DNA of 64,000 bases from Palsa-504 sp963767565 (GTDB taxonomy: Bacteria > Actinomycetota > Actinomycetes > Streptosporangiales > Streptosporangiaceae). Both the position numbers and the translations under genes were made by a program. The notes beneath the pieces are model-generated. The model was not told the origin of the DNA, made no database searches, and was given only the letters and a program-made list of their open reading frames with translations. Below are positions 42,115 through 51,178 of this stretch, one piece after another; position 1 is the first letter of the stretch; each line of letters begins with the position of its first letter. The DNA is taken from positions 1 through 64,000 of the forward strand of contig CAVYEG010000023.1 of assembly GCA_963767565.1 (NCBI GenBank), in the 5' to 3' direction.

Positions 42115-42657
42115 CTAGGCGGCTGGCGCGTAGCGGAGCGCTACCACGCCGTTGCGGTGAGGCCGGGATTCGAGGAGGGTAAGCGGCACCCGGCTGCTGG
42201 CTTCGGCGAACAGGCGCTTGCCCGTGCCGGCCACGACCGGGTGCACGAGCAGCCTGAGCTCATCGAGCAGGTGCTCAGCGAGCAGGAACCGGACCAGGGT
42301 GGCGCTGGCTCCGACAGTGATGTCATGGCCTGGCTGCTGCTTGAGCTCGGCCAGGACGATGCTGATGTCGCTGCTGATCACGGTCGTGGGACCCCAGCCG
42401 GGGTCGGTCAGGGTCGTGGAGATGACGACCTTGGGGGTGCTGGTCATCATCCCGGCGTGCGGCGGGGCGGCCGGGCCGGTGAACACGCTGCGGAACAGCT
42501 CGTAGGAGCGCCGCCCGTACAGGTGAGTGCCGGCGGCGGCGAGCAGCGGCATCACGGCCTGGTTCAGCTCGTCGTCGTAATATGGCGGGTTCCACTTCTC
42601 CGGCGCCTCCACGACGCCGTCCAGGGTGATGAACATCCCCGCGATGATCTTTCTCAT
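42115..42657 (-). CDS. Dihydrofolate-reductase-like (RibD C-terminal) protein
   Basis: A 180-residue protein: MRKIIAGMFITLDGVVEAPE, GTHLYGRRSYELFRSVFTG, PKVVISTTLTDPGWGPTTVI, GHDITVGASATLVRFLLAEH, LRLLVHPVVAGTGKRLFAEA. All landmarks of the NADPH-dependent RibD/DHFR-like fold are present (SLDG-type loop, LYGR, GTGKRLF). Not a housekeeping RibD, since it lacks the deaminase domain. Last gene of a three-gene operon with the hydrolase (42910) and DUF4287 gene (42654), overlapping the latter by 4 nt. Confidence 0.9.
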   Translation of the reverse strand: MRKIIAGMFITLDGVVEAPEKWNPPYYDDELNQAVMPLLAAAGTHLYGRRSYELFRSVFTGPAAPPHAGMMTSTPKVVISTTLTDPGWGPTTVISSDISIVLAELKQQPGHDITVGASATLVRFLLAEHLLDELRLLVHPVVAGTGKRLFAEASSRVPLTLLESRPHRNGVVALRYAPAA

Positions 42658-42917
42658 GTGCCGTCCTTCCGAGGTGGGGAGGGGTGGTCCGGCTGCTGTG
42701 GCGTGCCTTCGGCGGCGCGCTGGGCCAGGACGTAGCCGACCAGAGCCGTGGCGTGCCCGTGGCCGATGCCGTAGCTGGCCTTGAGCCAGCCGGCGAGTTC
42801 CTTGTGCTTGGTCAGCTCCGATGTGCCGATGAGGTCGAGCCAGTAGCTGACGGGCCGGCCGTACTTCTTCTCGATCGACGGGAAGTAGTAGGCGGGACCC
42901 TGGACGCGTTCAGGCAT
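42654..42917 (-). CDS. DUF4287-domain small protein
   Basis: About 87 residues from ATG 42917 (GGAGGAG 5 nt upstream; an in-frame ATG at 42938 is less likely). VQGPAYYFPSIEKKYGRPVS, YWLDLIGTSELTKHKELAGW and LKASYGIGHGHATALVGYVL are the DUF4287 pattern, a helical domain of unknown role. Overlaps both neighbours (8 nt with the hydrolase, 4 nt with the reductase), so it is co-translated with them. Confidence 0.88.
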   Translation of the reverse strand: MPERVQGPAYYFPSIEKKYGRPVSYWLDLIGTSELTKHKELAGWLKASYGIGHGHATALVGYVLAQRAAEGTPQQPDHPSPPRKDGT

Positions 42918-43764
42918 GGTCTCCTCCGTTATGTGCACGTGCGGTCAGGCCCGGGCCGGTGAGGAAATCGGTGAGGGTGGCCGCGATGACCGCGGGCGTG
43001 AGCTTCTTGGCGTGGCCCAGGCCGCGGCGCTCGATGAGGCGGGCGTCCGGGAGCGCGGCGGCGACGGCGGCGGAGCCGTGCCGGAGCAGGCCCGGGCTTT
43101 CTCTCTCGGTGCCGCACATGACTAGCGCAGGCACGGTGACCGCGGCCCACTGCCCGGCCGGCAGCGGGCGCCCGGTCTGGTAGGGCTCGACCAGCTCGGC
43201 GTCGTAGGGCAGCGTGTGCGCGACGGCGGTGAGCTTCTTCCACGCTCCGGGGATCAGGTGCAGCAGGGCAGGAACGAAGGCGGGGGCGCCCATGCCGTCG
43301 ACCAGGTAGTAGCGGACCGCATCGCCGCGCAGGCCGGCGTCGATCAGCCCGGTGACGTGCTGGCGCAGGTCGGCCGGGGGCCGTCGGTCGCCGGGGTCGA
43401 CCGCCAGCGGCGGCTCTTGCAGGGCCAGCTTGCGGATCGGCAGCCCGGCGGCGGCCGCCTCCAGGGCCAGGACCGCGCCTGAGGACAGGCCCCACACGCT
43501 GGCCGCGCCGCCGGCCGCGCCGATCACCGCGGCCAGGTCCTCGATCTCCCGCTGCACGGCGTAGGGCGCCGTGTCGCCGCTGTCGCCGCGGCCGCGGCGG
43601 TCGTAGCTGTAAACGGTAAACCGCGCCGACAGCAACTCGGCCAGCTTGACCTGGCCGGGGAAACGGCGGTAGCTGAACGCCCCGCCGACCAGGACCAGCG
43701 GCTCGCCGGCACCAGTGCGGTCGTAGGCGATCGTGGTCCCGTCTGGCGAAGTAATGGTGTGCAT
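42910..43764 (-). CDS. Alpha/beta-hydrolase
   Basis: A 284-residue protein from ATG 43764 (GGGAGACC upstream; the longer frame adds an arginine-rich leader without family similarity). The oxyanion region is LVLVGGAFSYRRFPGQ; YSYDRRGRGDSGDTAPYAVQ is the loop after strand 4; VWGLSSGAVLALEAA carries the nucleophile elbow G-L-S-S-G with serine; the acid lies in the region ALVMCGTERESPG (a glutamate) and RRGLGHAKKLTPAVIA contains the catalytic histidine. Esterase or related activity; substrate unknown. First gene of the operon 43764-42115. Confidence 0.9.
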   Translation of the reverse strand: MHTITSPDGTTIAYDRTGAGEPLVLVGGAFSYRRFPGQVKLAELLSARFTVYSYDRRGRGDSGDTAPYAVQREIEDLAAVIGAAGGAASVWGLSSGAVLALEAAAAGLPIRKLALQEPPLAVDPGDRRPPADLRQHVTGLIDAGLRGDAVRYYLVDGMGAPAFVPALLHLIPGAWKKLTAVAHTLPYDAELVEPYQTGRPLPAGQWAAVTVPALVMCGTERESPGLLRHGSAAVAAALPDARLIERRGLGHAKKLTPAVIAATLTDFLTGPGLTARAHNGGDHA

Positions 43765-43796
43765 GATGGTCTCCCGGTTTGTCGTTGTACTGGTGC

Positions 43797-43833
43797 TCGG
43801 GCCGCCGCGGCGCGCGGGCGCGCGGCGGCCCGA
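43797..43833 (-). terminator. Hairpin terminator after the RibD-like gene
   Basis: TCGGGCCGCCGCG (43797-43809) pairs perfectly with CGCGGCGGCCCGA (43821-43833) around an 11-nt loop, starting 3 nt after the stop of the gene at 43836-44384. It would separate that gene from the hydrolase operon. Confidence 0.7.
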
Positions 43834-43835
43834 GG

Positions 43836-44384
43836 TCATGCGTTGCCGGCGGGGTGGTAAACCAGCTGCACCACGCCGGTGCTGAATGCTTCGGACCGGG
43901 CCAGCGTCAGGCCCGTTGCGCAGCCCTCATCGGCGAACAGGCGCTTGCCGTGGCCGACCACGACCGGGAACAGCAGCAGGTTCAGCTCGTCGAGCAGGCC
44001 CTGGCCCAGCAGCCACGCCACCAGGGCCGCGCTGCCGCTGATGTTGATGTTCCTGCCGGGCCGCTCCTTGAGCCGGGTGATCTCCTGAGCCACGTCACCC
44101 CGGATCAGGGTGGAGTTCTCCCACTGCGCCTCGTCCAGCGTGGCTGACACCACCACCTTGGGCACGGCGTTCATCTGGGCGGCCATCGGGTCGCTGGTGT
44201 TCCCGGCGAACGAGGCGGCGAAGGTCTGGTAGGTGACCCGGCCCAGCAGCATGGTGTCACCGTTGGCCATGATCGACCCGACGGCCTGGCCGATTTCCGG
44301 GCTGAAGTACGGGCCGGTCCACGTCTCCGGCGCTTCCACCACGCCATCGACCGATACCATCAGCCCCGCCACAATCTTCCGCAT
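43836..44384 (-). CDS. Dihydrofolate-reductase-like (RibD C-terminal) protein
   Basis: A 182-residue protein from ATG 44384, with GAAGGAG 6 nt upstream. Typical sequence: MRKIVAGLMVSVDGVVEAPE, GDTMLLGRVTYQTFAASFAG, PKVVVSATLDEAQWENSTLI, LNLLLFPVVVGHGKRLFAD. NADPH-dependent reductase fold, substrate unknown. A promoter-like motif 56 bp upstream (44440-44467) is shared with the DUF998 gene of module B, so control by one of the ECF42 sigma factors is likely. Followed at once by a strong terminator, so expressed as a single gene. Confidence 0.92.
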   Translation of the reverse strand: MRKIVAGLMVSVDGVVEAPETWTGPYFSPEIGQAVGSIMANGDTMLLGRVTYQTFAASFAGNTSDPMAAQMNAVPKVVVSATLDEAQWENSTLIRGDVAQEITRLKERPGRNINISGSAALVAWLLGQGLLDELNLLLFPVVVGHGKRLFADEGCATGLTLARSEAFSTGVVQLVYHPAGNA

Positions 44385-44439
44385 CGCATCTCCTTCGAAC
44401 GACTCGAGCGGCCAGCCGATCCGGCCGCTTTCACTGGTG

Positions 44440-44467
44440 CTTCGAACGGGCGGCTCCAGAATGGACA
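44440..44467 (-). promoter_or_regulatory. ECF42-like promoter motif (copy 1)
   Basis: On the minus strand TGTCCA (44467-44462), 13 nt, CGTTCGAAG (44448-44440), 56 bp before the reductase start. The same layout (TGTCGA, 13 nt, CGTTCGAGG) occurs at 51939-51912, 59 bp before the DUF998 gene. Identical spacing and leader length suggest one sigma factor. ECF42 promoters are reported with a TGTCGA -35 element (from memory). Confidence 0.6.
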
Positions 44468-44536
44468 CCGGCAGCCGCCCATTCTTCGATTAGGTTCCGG
44501 TCCTGCTGCGGCGCCCGTAGCAGGCGGGCCCGGTGT

Positions 44537-45232
44537 TCAGGGCAGGCTCCGGATGTTGGTCAGGCGGGTGATGGTGAAGGCGGCCCACAGCAGGGCGATG
44601 GACACACCGGCGAACAGGGTGAGCGAGCCATCTGGAGCGCCGCCGGTGGCGACTCCCGCCGCGCACAGCACGCCGGCGGCCACCGAGCAGGCCGCGGCCG
44701 CCGGCTGCCCGCAGGCCCGGTAGCGGCGGGCGGCCACGAAGCAGAAGATGATCAGCGCGAGGAACGCGGCACTGCCGCTCACCTCGTGCAGCACACCGTG
44801 CCAGCTGGAGATGGCGCTGGCGTCCTGCGGGGTGCCGGGCGGGAACCCGCCGCTGGGGTCGGGGTGGAATATCCCGCCCCCGATGAGGCCTGCGCCGGTG
44901 ATGGCGAGCAGCCTGGGTGCCCACCTGCTCCCGGGACCCGCGGTGATCGCGCGGCGCACTGCGACGCTGGCCGCGATGAGCAGCAGCCCGGTGACGATGA
45001 AGTTGGCCGCCTGGATCCAGCCCAGGTTGCCGTCGTCGAGCAGGCTGAGCGCGTTGCGGGTCAGGTTGAACCCGGGCCGAGTCAGCGCCTGAACCAGGGC
45101 CGCGGCCACGAACAGCGGCCCGGCGGCGGCGCAGGCCCGCAGGGCCCGGGTGCCGGCGGCGGCCGGCATGATCCGGCCCGCCGCGGTGCGGGCGCTGGCC
45201 GGGGCGGCTCCGGCCCTTGTCTGTCCGGTCAT
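44537..45232 (-). CDS. DUF998-type membrane protein (module A)
   Basis: About 231 residues from ATG 45232. Six predicted helices, for example RACAAAGPLFVAAALVQALT, IQAANFIVTGLLLIAASVAV, RLLAITGAGLIGGGIFHPDP, AFLALIIFCFVAARRYRACG and GVSIALLWAAFTITRL. RPGFNLTRNALSLLDDGNLG is the DUF998 signature loop. Function unknown; frequently found with ECF42/DGPF modules, as in module B (51179). It overlaps the upstream gene at 45229-45651 by 4 nt. Confidence 0.87.
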   Translation of the reverse strand: MTGQTRAGAAPASARTAAGRIMPAAAGTRALRACAAAGPLFVAAALVQALTRPGFNLTRNALSLLDDGNLGWIQAANFIVTGLLLIAASVAVRRAITAGPGSRWAPRLLAITGAGLIGGGIFHPDPSGGFPPGTPQDASAISSWHGVLHEVSGSAAFLALIIFCFVAARRYRACGQPAAAACSVAAGVLCAAGVATGGAPDGSLTLFAGVSIALLWAAFTITRLTNIRSLP

Positions 45233-45651
45233 GACGGTGATACTCCTTCTTCTCCGTTGGCTTCTTCTCGGCCGGCTTGGCCAAGCTCTCGGCCGGCTCG
45301 GCCAAGCTCTCGGCCGGCTCGGCCAAGCTGTCGGACGCGCTCCTCGACCGCCTCCCGGGATTCCCGCCGGGCGGCGAATTGCCGGTAGCTGCCTTCGGTC
45401 AATCTCGGACTGCCTGCCGCGGCGGCCGGGCCGTCGAGCAGGACCTGCGCGCGCAGCAGCGTCCACAGCTGCTGACCGAAGCGCCGCGGGTAGCCAGCGC
45501 GGCGCAGACCGACCGGAATCCGGTTCCTGGCCGACTGCGAGGCGCTGGCTGGCACGAGGGCGGCGGCGCCGGCCAGCGCCCCGCGCTGGGCTTGACGGCG
45601 CAGGTCAGCGATCCGGGCCGTGGCCAATTCGTAGCTGATTGCGGGATGCAT
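45229..45651 (-). CDS. Small basic protein with repeated C-terminus
   Basis: A 140-residue protein beginning MHPAISYELATARIADLRRQ AQRGALA, a start shared with many short actinobacterial proteins that sit beside LuxR genes. The C-terminal 50 residues contain three copies of a seven-residue unit (GRAGREL) encoded by the 21-bp tandem repeats at 45268-45330. It is coupled to the DUF998 gene by a 4-nt overlap. Function unknown. The middle part (residues 40-95) is low in family similarity. Confidence 0.6.
   Translation of the reverse strand: MHPAISYELATARIADLRRQAQRGALAGAAALVPASASQSARNRIPVGLRRAGYPRRFGQQLWTLLRAQVLLDGPAAAAGSPRLTEGSYRQFAARRESREAVEERVRQLGRAGRELGRAGRELGQAGREEANGEEGVSPS
45268..45330 (+). 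repeat. Three tandem 21-bp repeats
   Basis: Units TCGGCCGGCTTGGCCAAGCT C, with one base change between copies, at 45268, 45289 and 45310. They encode (GRAGREL)n on the minus strand and are open in all plus frames. Repeat number may vary by slippage. Confidence 0.85.
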
Positions 45652-45918
45652 CGTTGTCTCCTCGGTAGCGAAACTGGGCTAATCCCGAGGGTGCTGCTAA
45701 GGCACGGCGACGCGGATCGGGCGATTGCCTGGTATCCCGGGCGGTGCGTCCCTAGATTCCCGCCGAACGGGCCCGAGGGAACCGGTCCGGCCTAAGGACA
45801 GGGCCGTATCCCCGTCCGGCACCGGGCTCGCCGTCGAGCGAAATCCGCTGGCCCGGCCCATCACCGTGGCTGATTTCGGGCGGCAACGACGGCAAGCTGC
45901 GGTCGGCTGACTGTCGGC

Positions 45919-48914
45919 CTACGGCGGGAAGGAGTCAAACAGGCGGAGCCGGTAGGCGGTGGCCGCGGCTTCGCCGCGAGTGGCCGTCCCCAGCTTGCCG
46001 AGGATATTGGACACGTGCACGCTGGCGGTTTTGACGGAGATGAACAGCTCGCCGGCGATTTCGCGGTTGCTGCGCCCGGCCGCGACCAGCCGCAGCACCT
46101 CCAGTTCCCGCGCGGTCAGCCCCAGCCGGTCCGGTCCGGAGATCTGAGCCGGGGCGGCTCGGAGGTCCGCGGCGACGCCGGGCTGGCCGAGCGGGATCCG
46201 GGCCCGCCGGGCGAGCAGGGCGGTGTCGTCGCTCAGCGGCCGGGCGCCGAGCCGCTGCGCCAGTTCGGCGGCACGCCGCAGCTGGTTGCCGCCGCCGTCG
46301 CGGTCGCCGCCGCCCAGCGCGGCCTCCGCGGAGCGCAGCAGGGCCACCGCCAGCGGGTACGGTTCGCCGGCCGCCTCCCATGCCTGCGCCGCCTGATCCC
46401 AGGCAGCGCGCAGATCGCCCGGCTGGGCCGGCCCGCCGGGCCCGGCGGCGTCCAGGGCCCGGCCTGCACGTGCTGCTGCCGCGGCGAAAGTCAGCTGGCA
46501 AGCCTGCTGCGCCGGGCTCTCGGCGGCCAGTTTGCCCGCCACGGCGCGCAGGCGATCCCGCAGCGCCGCCGTCCTGGCGAGCAGCGCGTCGTCGCGGGCT
46601 CTGCCGCCGGCGCACGTCCGGGCGCCGGCGACCAGCAACGGCCACGTGTACCGGGGGCTCTGCAGCACATCAAAGCGGTCGAGAGCATTTTCGACCGCGG
46701 ACAAGGCCTCGGCCGCCGGCCCCGGGCCAGCAGCAACTCGGCTTCCAGCCGCACCATGGGCAGGTGGTACTGGTCGCGGTACCGGGTGTCCTCGAGCACA
46801 GACCTCATCGAGGCGACGGATTCGGCTGCGGCCGCCAGGTCGCCACGCGCCAGCGCCATGTCGCCGGCCAGCCGCCACAAGTATGTCCTGTGGGCCACGG
46901 GCGGGAAGAGCTGCAGCGCGCCCTCGATGATCTCGGCCGCCTCGTCCCACCGGCCCAGCGACACCAGCGACTCGGCCAGGTTGCCGGCCAGGACCGTGCC
47001 GTAGGTCCGGGTGAGCCCGTGGTCGCGGGCCGCGGTAAGTCCCTCGCGGGCCACCGCGGCGGCGGATTCATGCAGGCTCATACCTTCCAGCATTTCCGAC
47101 TCGGTGGCGACGGCGTCCAGGAGCGACTGATAGGCCTGCGCCCGGGAGGCGATCGCCCGGGCCTGGTCCAGCAGGGCCCGGATCCGCTCCACATTCCCTC
47201 CGATCGGCTCGGCTTCGGCCAGGGTGGCCAGCGCGGCCGCTTCGGTGTCGGCATCACCGGCTTGCCGTGCGATGACCACCGCCTCCTCGGCAGCCGCCCG
47301 CAGTTCAGGGTCGTCCCAGCCGCCATGCACGTGCAGGGTGCAATGGGCCAGCACCTGCAGGACCCGGGCCCGCGCCGGGCTGGGCGGGTCGGCCGGAACC
47401 AACCGCACCGCTTCGCGCAGGTCCTCGGCGTAATCGTCCCGGCCGAGGTGGTACTTCAGATGGCCCCCGGTCATAAGCAGGAGCGCGGCCCGGACCGGCT
47501 CCGCGGCGGCATCGATCTCCCGCGACGCGGCCTGGGCCAGCGTGACCGCCCGCTCATTCTCCCCGGCCCGCGCGGCGGCCCGCACCGCCTCTTCGAGCAC
47601 CGCGGCGTGATCGACGCCGACGCGCTGTGCCGCGTCTGCCACCTGCTCCCACAGCTCCAGGACGCGGGACAGCATGGCCAGCTGCTCGGCGTAGGCCAGC
47701 GCACGGCCGGCCTGGCCGGCCGCCTGCCAGGCGCTGACCAGCGCCCGGGTGGTGTCGCGGGCCGCATACCAGTGCCGGGCTTGTTCACCTGGCGCCCGGC
47801 CGGGCAACACGAGCGCCGGGTCGGCGGCGATAGCCTCGGCGAACCGGGCATGTACCTGGCCGCGCTCGCCGGGCAGCAGCTCATCGTGCAGTGCCTCGCG
47901 GATCAGGGCGTGCCGGAACACGTAGCCGTCGGCGTCGGTCAGCAGCACGTTAGCCGCCACAGCGGGCCGTAGCGCCCGGGCCAGCGCGGGGCCATCCAGC
48001 CCGGTGACTGCGGCCAGCAAGTCATGGCCAGTCCGCTCGCCGCCCGCGCTCGCGACCCGGATCACGTCCTGCGTTTCTTCCGGCAGCCGCCGCGCACTGG
48101 CCACCAGCAGGTCACGCAGCGACTCGGGCAGGCCGGAACCGGGCTCGCCGTCCGCCAGCAGCGCCTCGACGAATAGCGGGTTGCCCTCCGTCCGGCGGTA
48201 TACCGCCGCGAGCAGATCGTCATCCGGCTCGCGGGCAGCGATCCGGGTGACGAGCCGATCGGTGTCCTGCCGGGTGAGCCGGCCGAGATCCATCCTGGTG
48301 ATCCAGCCGATCCGGTCAAGCTCCGCCAGTAGCGGGCGCAACGGGTGCGCGCGGTGCATGTCGTCAGAGCGGTAGGTCGCCACGATCAGCATGCCATCGG
48401 TGCAGGGCTGGTTGCGGATCAGGAAGGCCAGCAGGTCGCGGCTGGACTGGTCGGCCCAGTGCATGTCCTCGATGACCAGCACCACTGGACCGGCTCCGGC
48501 CAGGCGCTCCAGCAGGATGAGCACCTGCTCGAACAGCCGTGCTCGCGCTTCGCCGGCATGGTCTGGCTCGGCCGGCTCGCCGAATTCCGGCAGCAGCCGG
48601 GCCAGTTCCCGGGCCGTGCTGCCGGGCAGCAGGTCCGCTACGCTGGTGGCGCCGAGGTCACGCACGAGTTCGCGAAGCACGGCGGTGAACGGCGCGAACG
48701 GCAGGCCGTCGGCCCCGAGCTCCAGGCAGCCGCCTATGAGCACCCGCGCGCCCGCGCCGCGTGAACGATCGGCAAACTCGCGGACTAGCCGGGACTTCCC
48801 GATCCCGGCCTCGCCGCCGACCACAACAGTCGACGGACGGCCACGAACCGCAGCAAGGGCGCTATCGAGTACGGAAAGCTGGCGGGAACGGCCGACCAGA
48901 ACCGGACTCGACAC
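45919..48914 (-). pseudogene. Large LuxR regulator with AAA NTPase, one frameshift
   Basis: GTG 48914 with GGGAGG upstream. Residues about 1-230 form the NTPase: Walker A VVGGEAGIGKSRLVREFADR, Walker B VVLVIEDMHWADQSSRDLLA. A long helical TPR-like region follows. Near 46725 (a run of G and C) the frame changes; the second frame continues without loss (ALSAVENALDRFDVLQSPRY) to the C-terminal HTH LGLTARELEVLRLVAAGRSN with LFISVKTASVHVSNILGKLG. Combined length is about 995 residues, the family norm. A single missing base separates a full protein from a broken one, so sequencing error is a real possibility. Confidence 0.85.
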
Positions 48915-49017
48915 CTGACCTCCCACATCAGGAAGCATGCCACCTGCCTGGCAGAAACGCACCGCCCGGGCTGGCGGCATCGCTCGAGCACGACAGCCTG
49001 CAGTTGACCCCGGATAT

Positions 49018-49521
49018 CTAGCGGGCCTGCCGTTGCCGCAGCATCTCCATGGACTTGCCAACCCGCCGCTGCCTGGTTTCGGGCGTCTTGGCGCTCTCGA
49101 CGGATTGGACGTGCCATTTCTGCTGGCTGGCAGATAGCCCCTCGAAGAACTGGCGGGCCGCGTCGTCCTTGCTGAGGGCCTCGGCCAGGTCGGCGGGAAG
49201 CTCTACCTGACGGGGCATGGTATCCAGTTCCAGCTCGATGTCGATGTCGTCGCCGGCGGCGATCCCGGCCTGCCGACGGTTGTCGGCACTGACCGGGATC
49301 AGCGACCGGCCGCCCATCACCCCGACCGTGCTGCGGTAGGTGTAGGAGCCGATCGTCACCACGACAGGGGGCCGCTGGCCCGCGCCGAATTGCTCGATCA
49401 CTTCGGGCGGCACCTCTATCCCGGTGGTGGTCTTGCCGGTGGCCAGAAGCGAGGTGCGGAACCTCGCCGATCGGTTTCCCCGGCCCGTCACGGAGGCTGA
49501 ACCGGCACGCTCGTCGCTCAT
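49018..49521 (-). CDS. DUF1905/YdeI-like protein
   Basis: A 167-residue protein. The first 95 residues are a DUF1905 beta-barrel (ARFRTSLLATGKTTTGIEVP, VVVTIGSYTYRSTVGVMGGR, AGIAAGDDIDIELELDT). The rest is the YdeI/OmpD-associated helical part (LPADLAEALSKDDAARQFFE, LSASQQKWHVQSVESAKTPE, RQRRVGKSMEMLRQ). Ten bp downstream of the ECF42 gene of module B and in the same direction, so part of its operon and likely stress-linked. Biochemical role unknown. Confidence 0.9.
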   Translation of the reverse strand: MSDERAGSASVTGRGNRSARFRTSLLATGKTTTGIEVPPEVIEQFGAGQRPPVVVTIGSYTYRSTVGVMGGRSLIPVSADNRRQAGIAAGDDIDIELELDTMPRQVELPADLAEALSKDDAARQFFEGLSASQQKWHVQSVESAKTPETRQRRVGKSMEMLRQRQAR

Positions 49522-49531
49522 GATGACTCCC

Positions 49532-50784
49532 TTATGACTGTTGTTCGTCGCAGGCCGCGGCGCGCGCCTGGAAGATGGCCCGTTCGCGTTCGTTGCCTGT
49601 CAGCGCGGCTGCGCGAGTGAACTCAAGACGCGCCTCGTTCAGCCGGCCCAGCTCCGCCAGCAGGTGACCGCGGACGGCGGGCAGCTGGACGTATCCCTTC
49701 AGGGCCGGCTGGCTGGCCAGGGTGTCGGCGATCTCCAGGCCGCGAGCGGGCCCGTAGGCCATGCCCACGGCCACCGCGCGGTTGAGCTCCACCACCGGGG
49801 ACCCGGGAATGAGGTGCGCGAGCACCACGTAGAGCGCCGCGATGCGTTCCCAGTCGGTGTCCTTGACCGAAACCGCCCGGGCGTGGCACGCGGCGATCTC
49901 GGCCTGCACCGCGTACGGCCCGGGCGCGGCGTCGAGCTGCCCGGCCCGTTCCAGCGCTGCGAACCCGCGGCGGATCAGCAGCCGGTCCCAGCGCCGCCGG
50001 TCCTGGTCGGCGAGCAGGATCGGGTCTCCCGCCGGGTTAGTGCGGGCCGGGATACGGGAGGCCTGCAGCTCCATGAGCGCCACCAGCCCTTGTACTTCGA
50101 TGGTGCGGGGCATGAGGCCGGCCAGGACGCGGCCCAGCCGGAGCGCCTCGGCGCACAGCCCGGGACGGATCCAGTCCTGACCTGAGGTCGCCGCGTAGCC
50201 TTCGTTGAAGATGAGGTAGATGACGTCCAGGACCGAGGCGACCCGGCTGGTCAGCTCGCCGGGCGCGGGAATCTCGAACGGGATCTTCTTCTCGGCCAGC
50301 GTCCGCTTGGCCCGGACGACCCGCTGGGCGATTGCGGGCTCCGTGGCCAGGAACGCCCGGACGATCTCGTGGGTCGTCAGGCCGCCGACCAGGCGCAGCG
50401 TGAGCGCCGCACGGGCCTCGGCCGGCAGCACGGGATGGCAGGCGATGAAGATGAGCCGCAGCAGGTCATCCCCGATGTGGTCATCGACGTCCGGCTCCTC
50501 GAACGTCTGCGCGTGCGCTTCCATGTCGCGGCCTACTTCCTGGAGTTTCTGCTCATACCGGGCGCGGCGCCGGATCAGGTCGATGGCCCGGTGCTTCGCC
50601 GTCGCCATCAGCCAGGCGCCGGGCCCGTCCGGGACGCCCCGGAGGGCACGTTCCAGCGCGATCACAGGGCGTCCTGGGCGAGTTCCTGGGGAGTGGTGAT
50701 CCGGGCCAGGGCCGCGATGAGGCGAGGCGACTCGATCCGCCAGACCGCCTCGATCGCGGCGTGCGTGGCCCGGTAGTCAGGCAC
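49532..50784 (-). pseudogene. ECF42-type sigma factor (module B), one frameshift
   Basis: GTG 50784 overlaps the YciI stop by 8 nt and reads DYRATHAAIEAVWRIESPRL, TPQELAQDAL, then TGA at about 50680. The expected continuation (VIALERALRGVPDGPGAWLM to the end) is in the next frame; one missing G (CTGTGATC for CTGGTGATC) explains it. The rest is a full ECF42 protein with region 4 (LTLRLVGGLTTHEIVRAFLA) and the TPR extension (LIFNEGYAATSGQDWIRPGL, SPVVELNRAVAVGMAYGPAR). Broken as given, possibly intact in the cell. Confidence 0.85.
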
Positions 50785-51139
50785 CGTCGCCCGGCCCCAT
50801 CACCTGCAGGACGTCTGTGCTCCCGGTCCAGCCCGGCCACAGGTCCCGGTGCACCTTCATGAACCGGGAGGCCCACTCGATGGCCTCCTGGATGGACCGG
50901 ACCTCGTACAAGGCGTAGCTGATCAGCTCCTTCGACTCGGTGAACGGGCCGTCGGTCACGGTCAGCGTGCCGCCAGCCAGCGACACCCGGGCGCCGCTGG
51001 CGCTGGGCAGCAGCCCCGCGGTGTCGAGTAGCACGCCGGCCTGGGTGGCTTCACCGCCGAGCTTCATGATCGCTTCGAACAGCTCGGGGGGCGGCGGGGT
51101 GGACGGGTTGGTCCCGGACAGCAGCATCATGTAGCGCAT
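50777..51139 (-). CDS. YciI/DGPF-domain protein (module B)
   Basis: A 120-residue protein starting MRYMMLLSGTNPSTPPPPEL. LTVTDGPFTESKELISYALY contains the DGPF motif and VRSIQEAIEWASRFMKVHRD closes the fold. ATG 51139 has GAGGAGGAG upstream. It is the counterpart of the protein at 41461 and is coupled to the sigma factor by an 8-nt overlap. The DUF998 gene upstream (40 bp) probably shares its transcript. Confidence 0.92.
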   Translation of the reverse strand: MRYMMLLSGTNPSTPPPPELFEAIMKLGGEATQAGVLLDTAGLLPSASGARVSLAGGTLTVTDGPFTESKELISYALYEVRSIQEAIEWASRFMKVHRDLWPGWTGSTDVLQVMGPGDGA

Positions 51140-51178
51140 GGTTGGCGCTCCTCCTCGGCTCTCATTACCAATGGGATA

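Noticed and set aside
46380..47972. Plus-strand open frame of 530 codons
   Set aside because: Antisense shadow of the LuxR regulator; long antisense frames are usual in GC-rich codon-biased genes.
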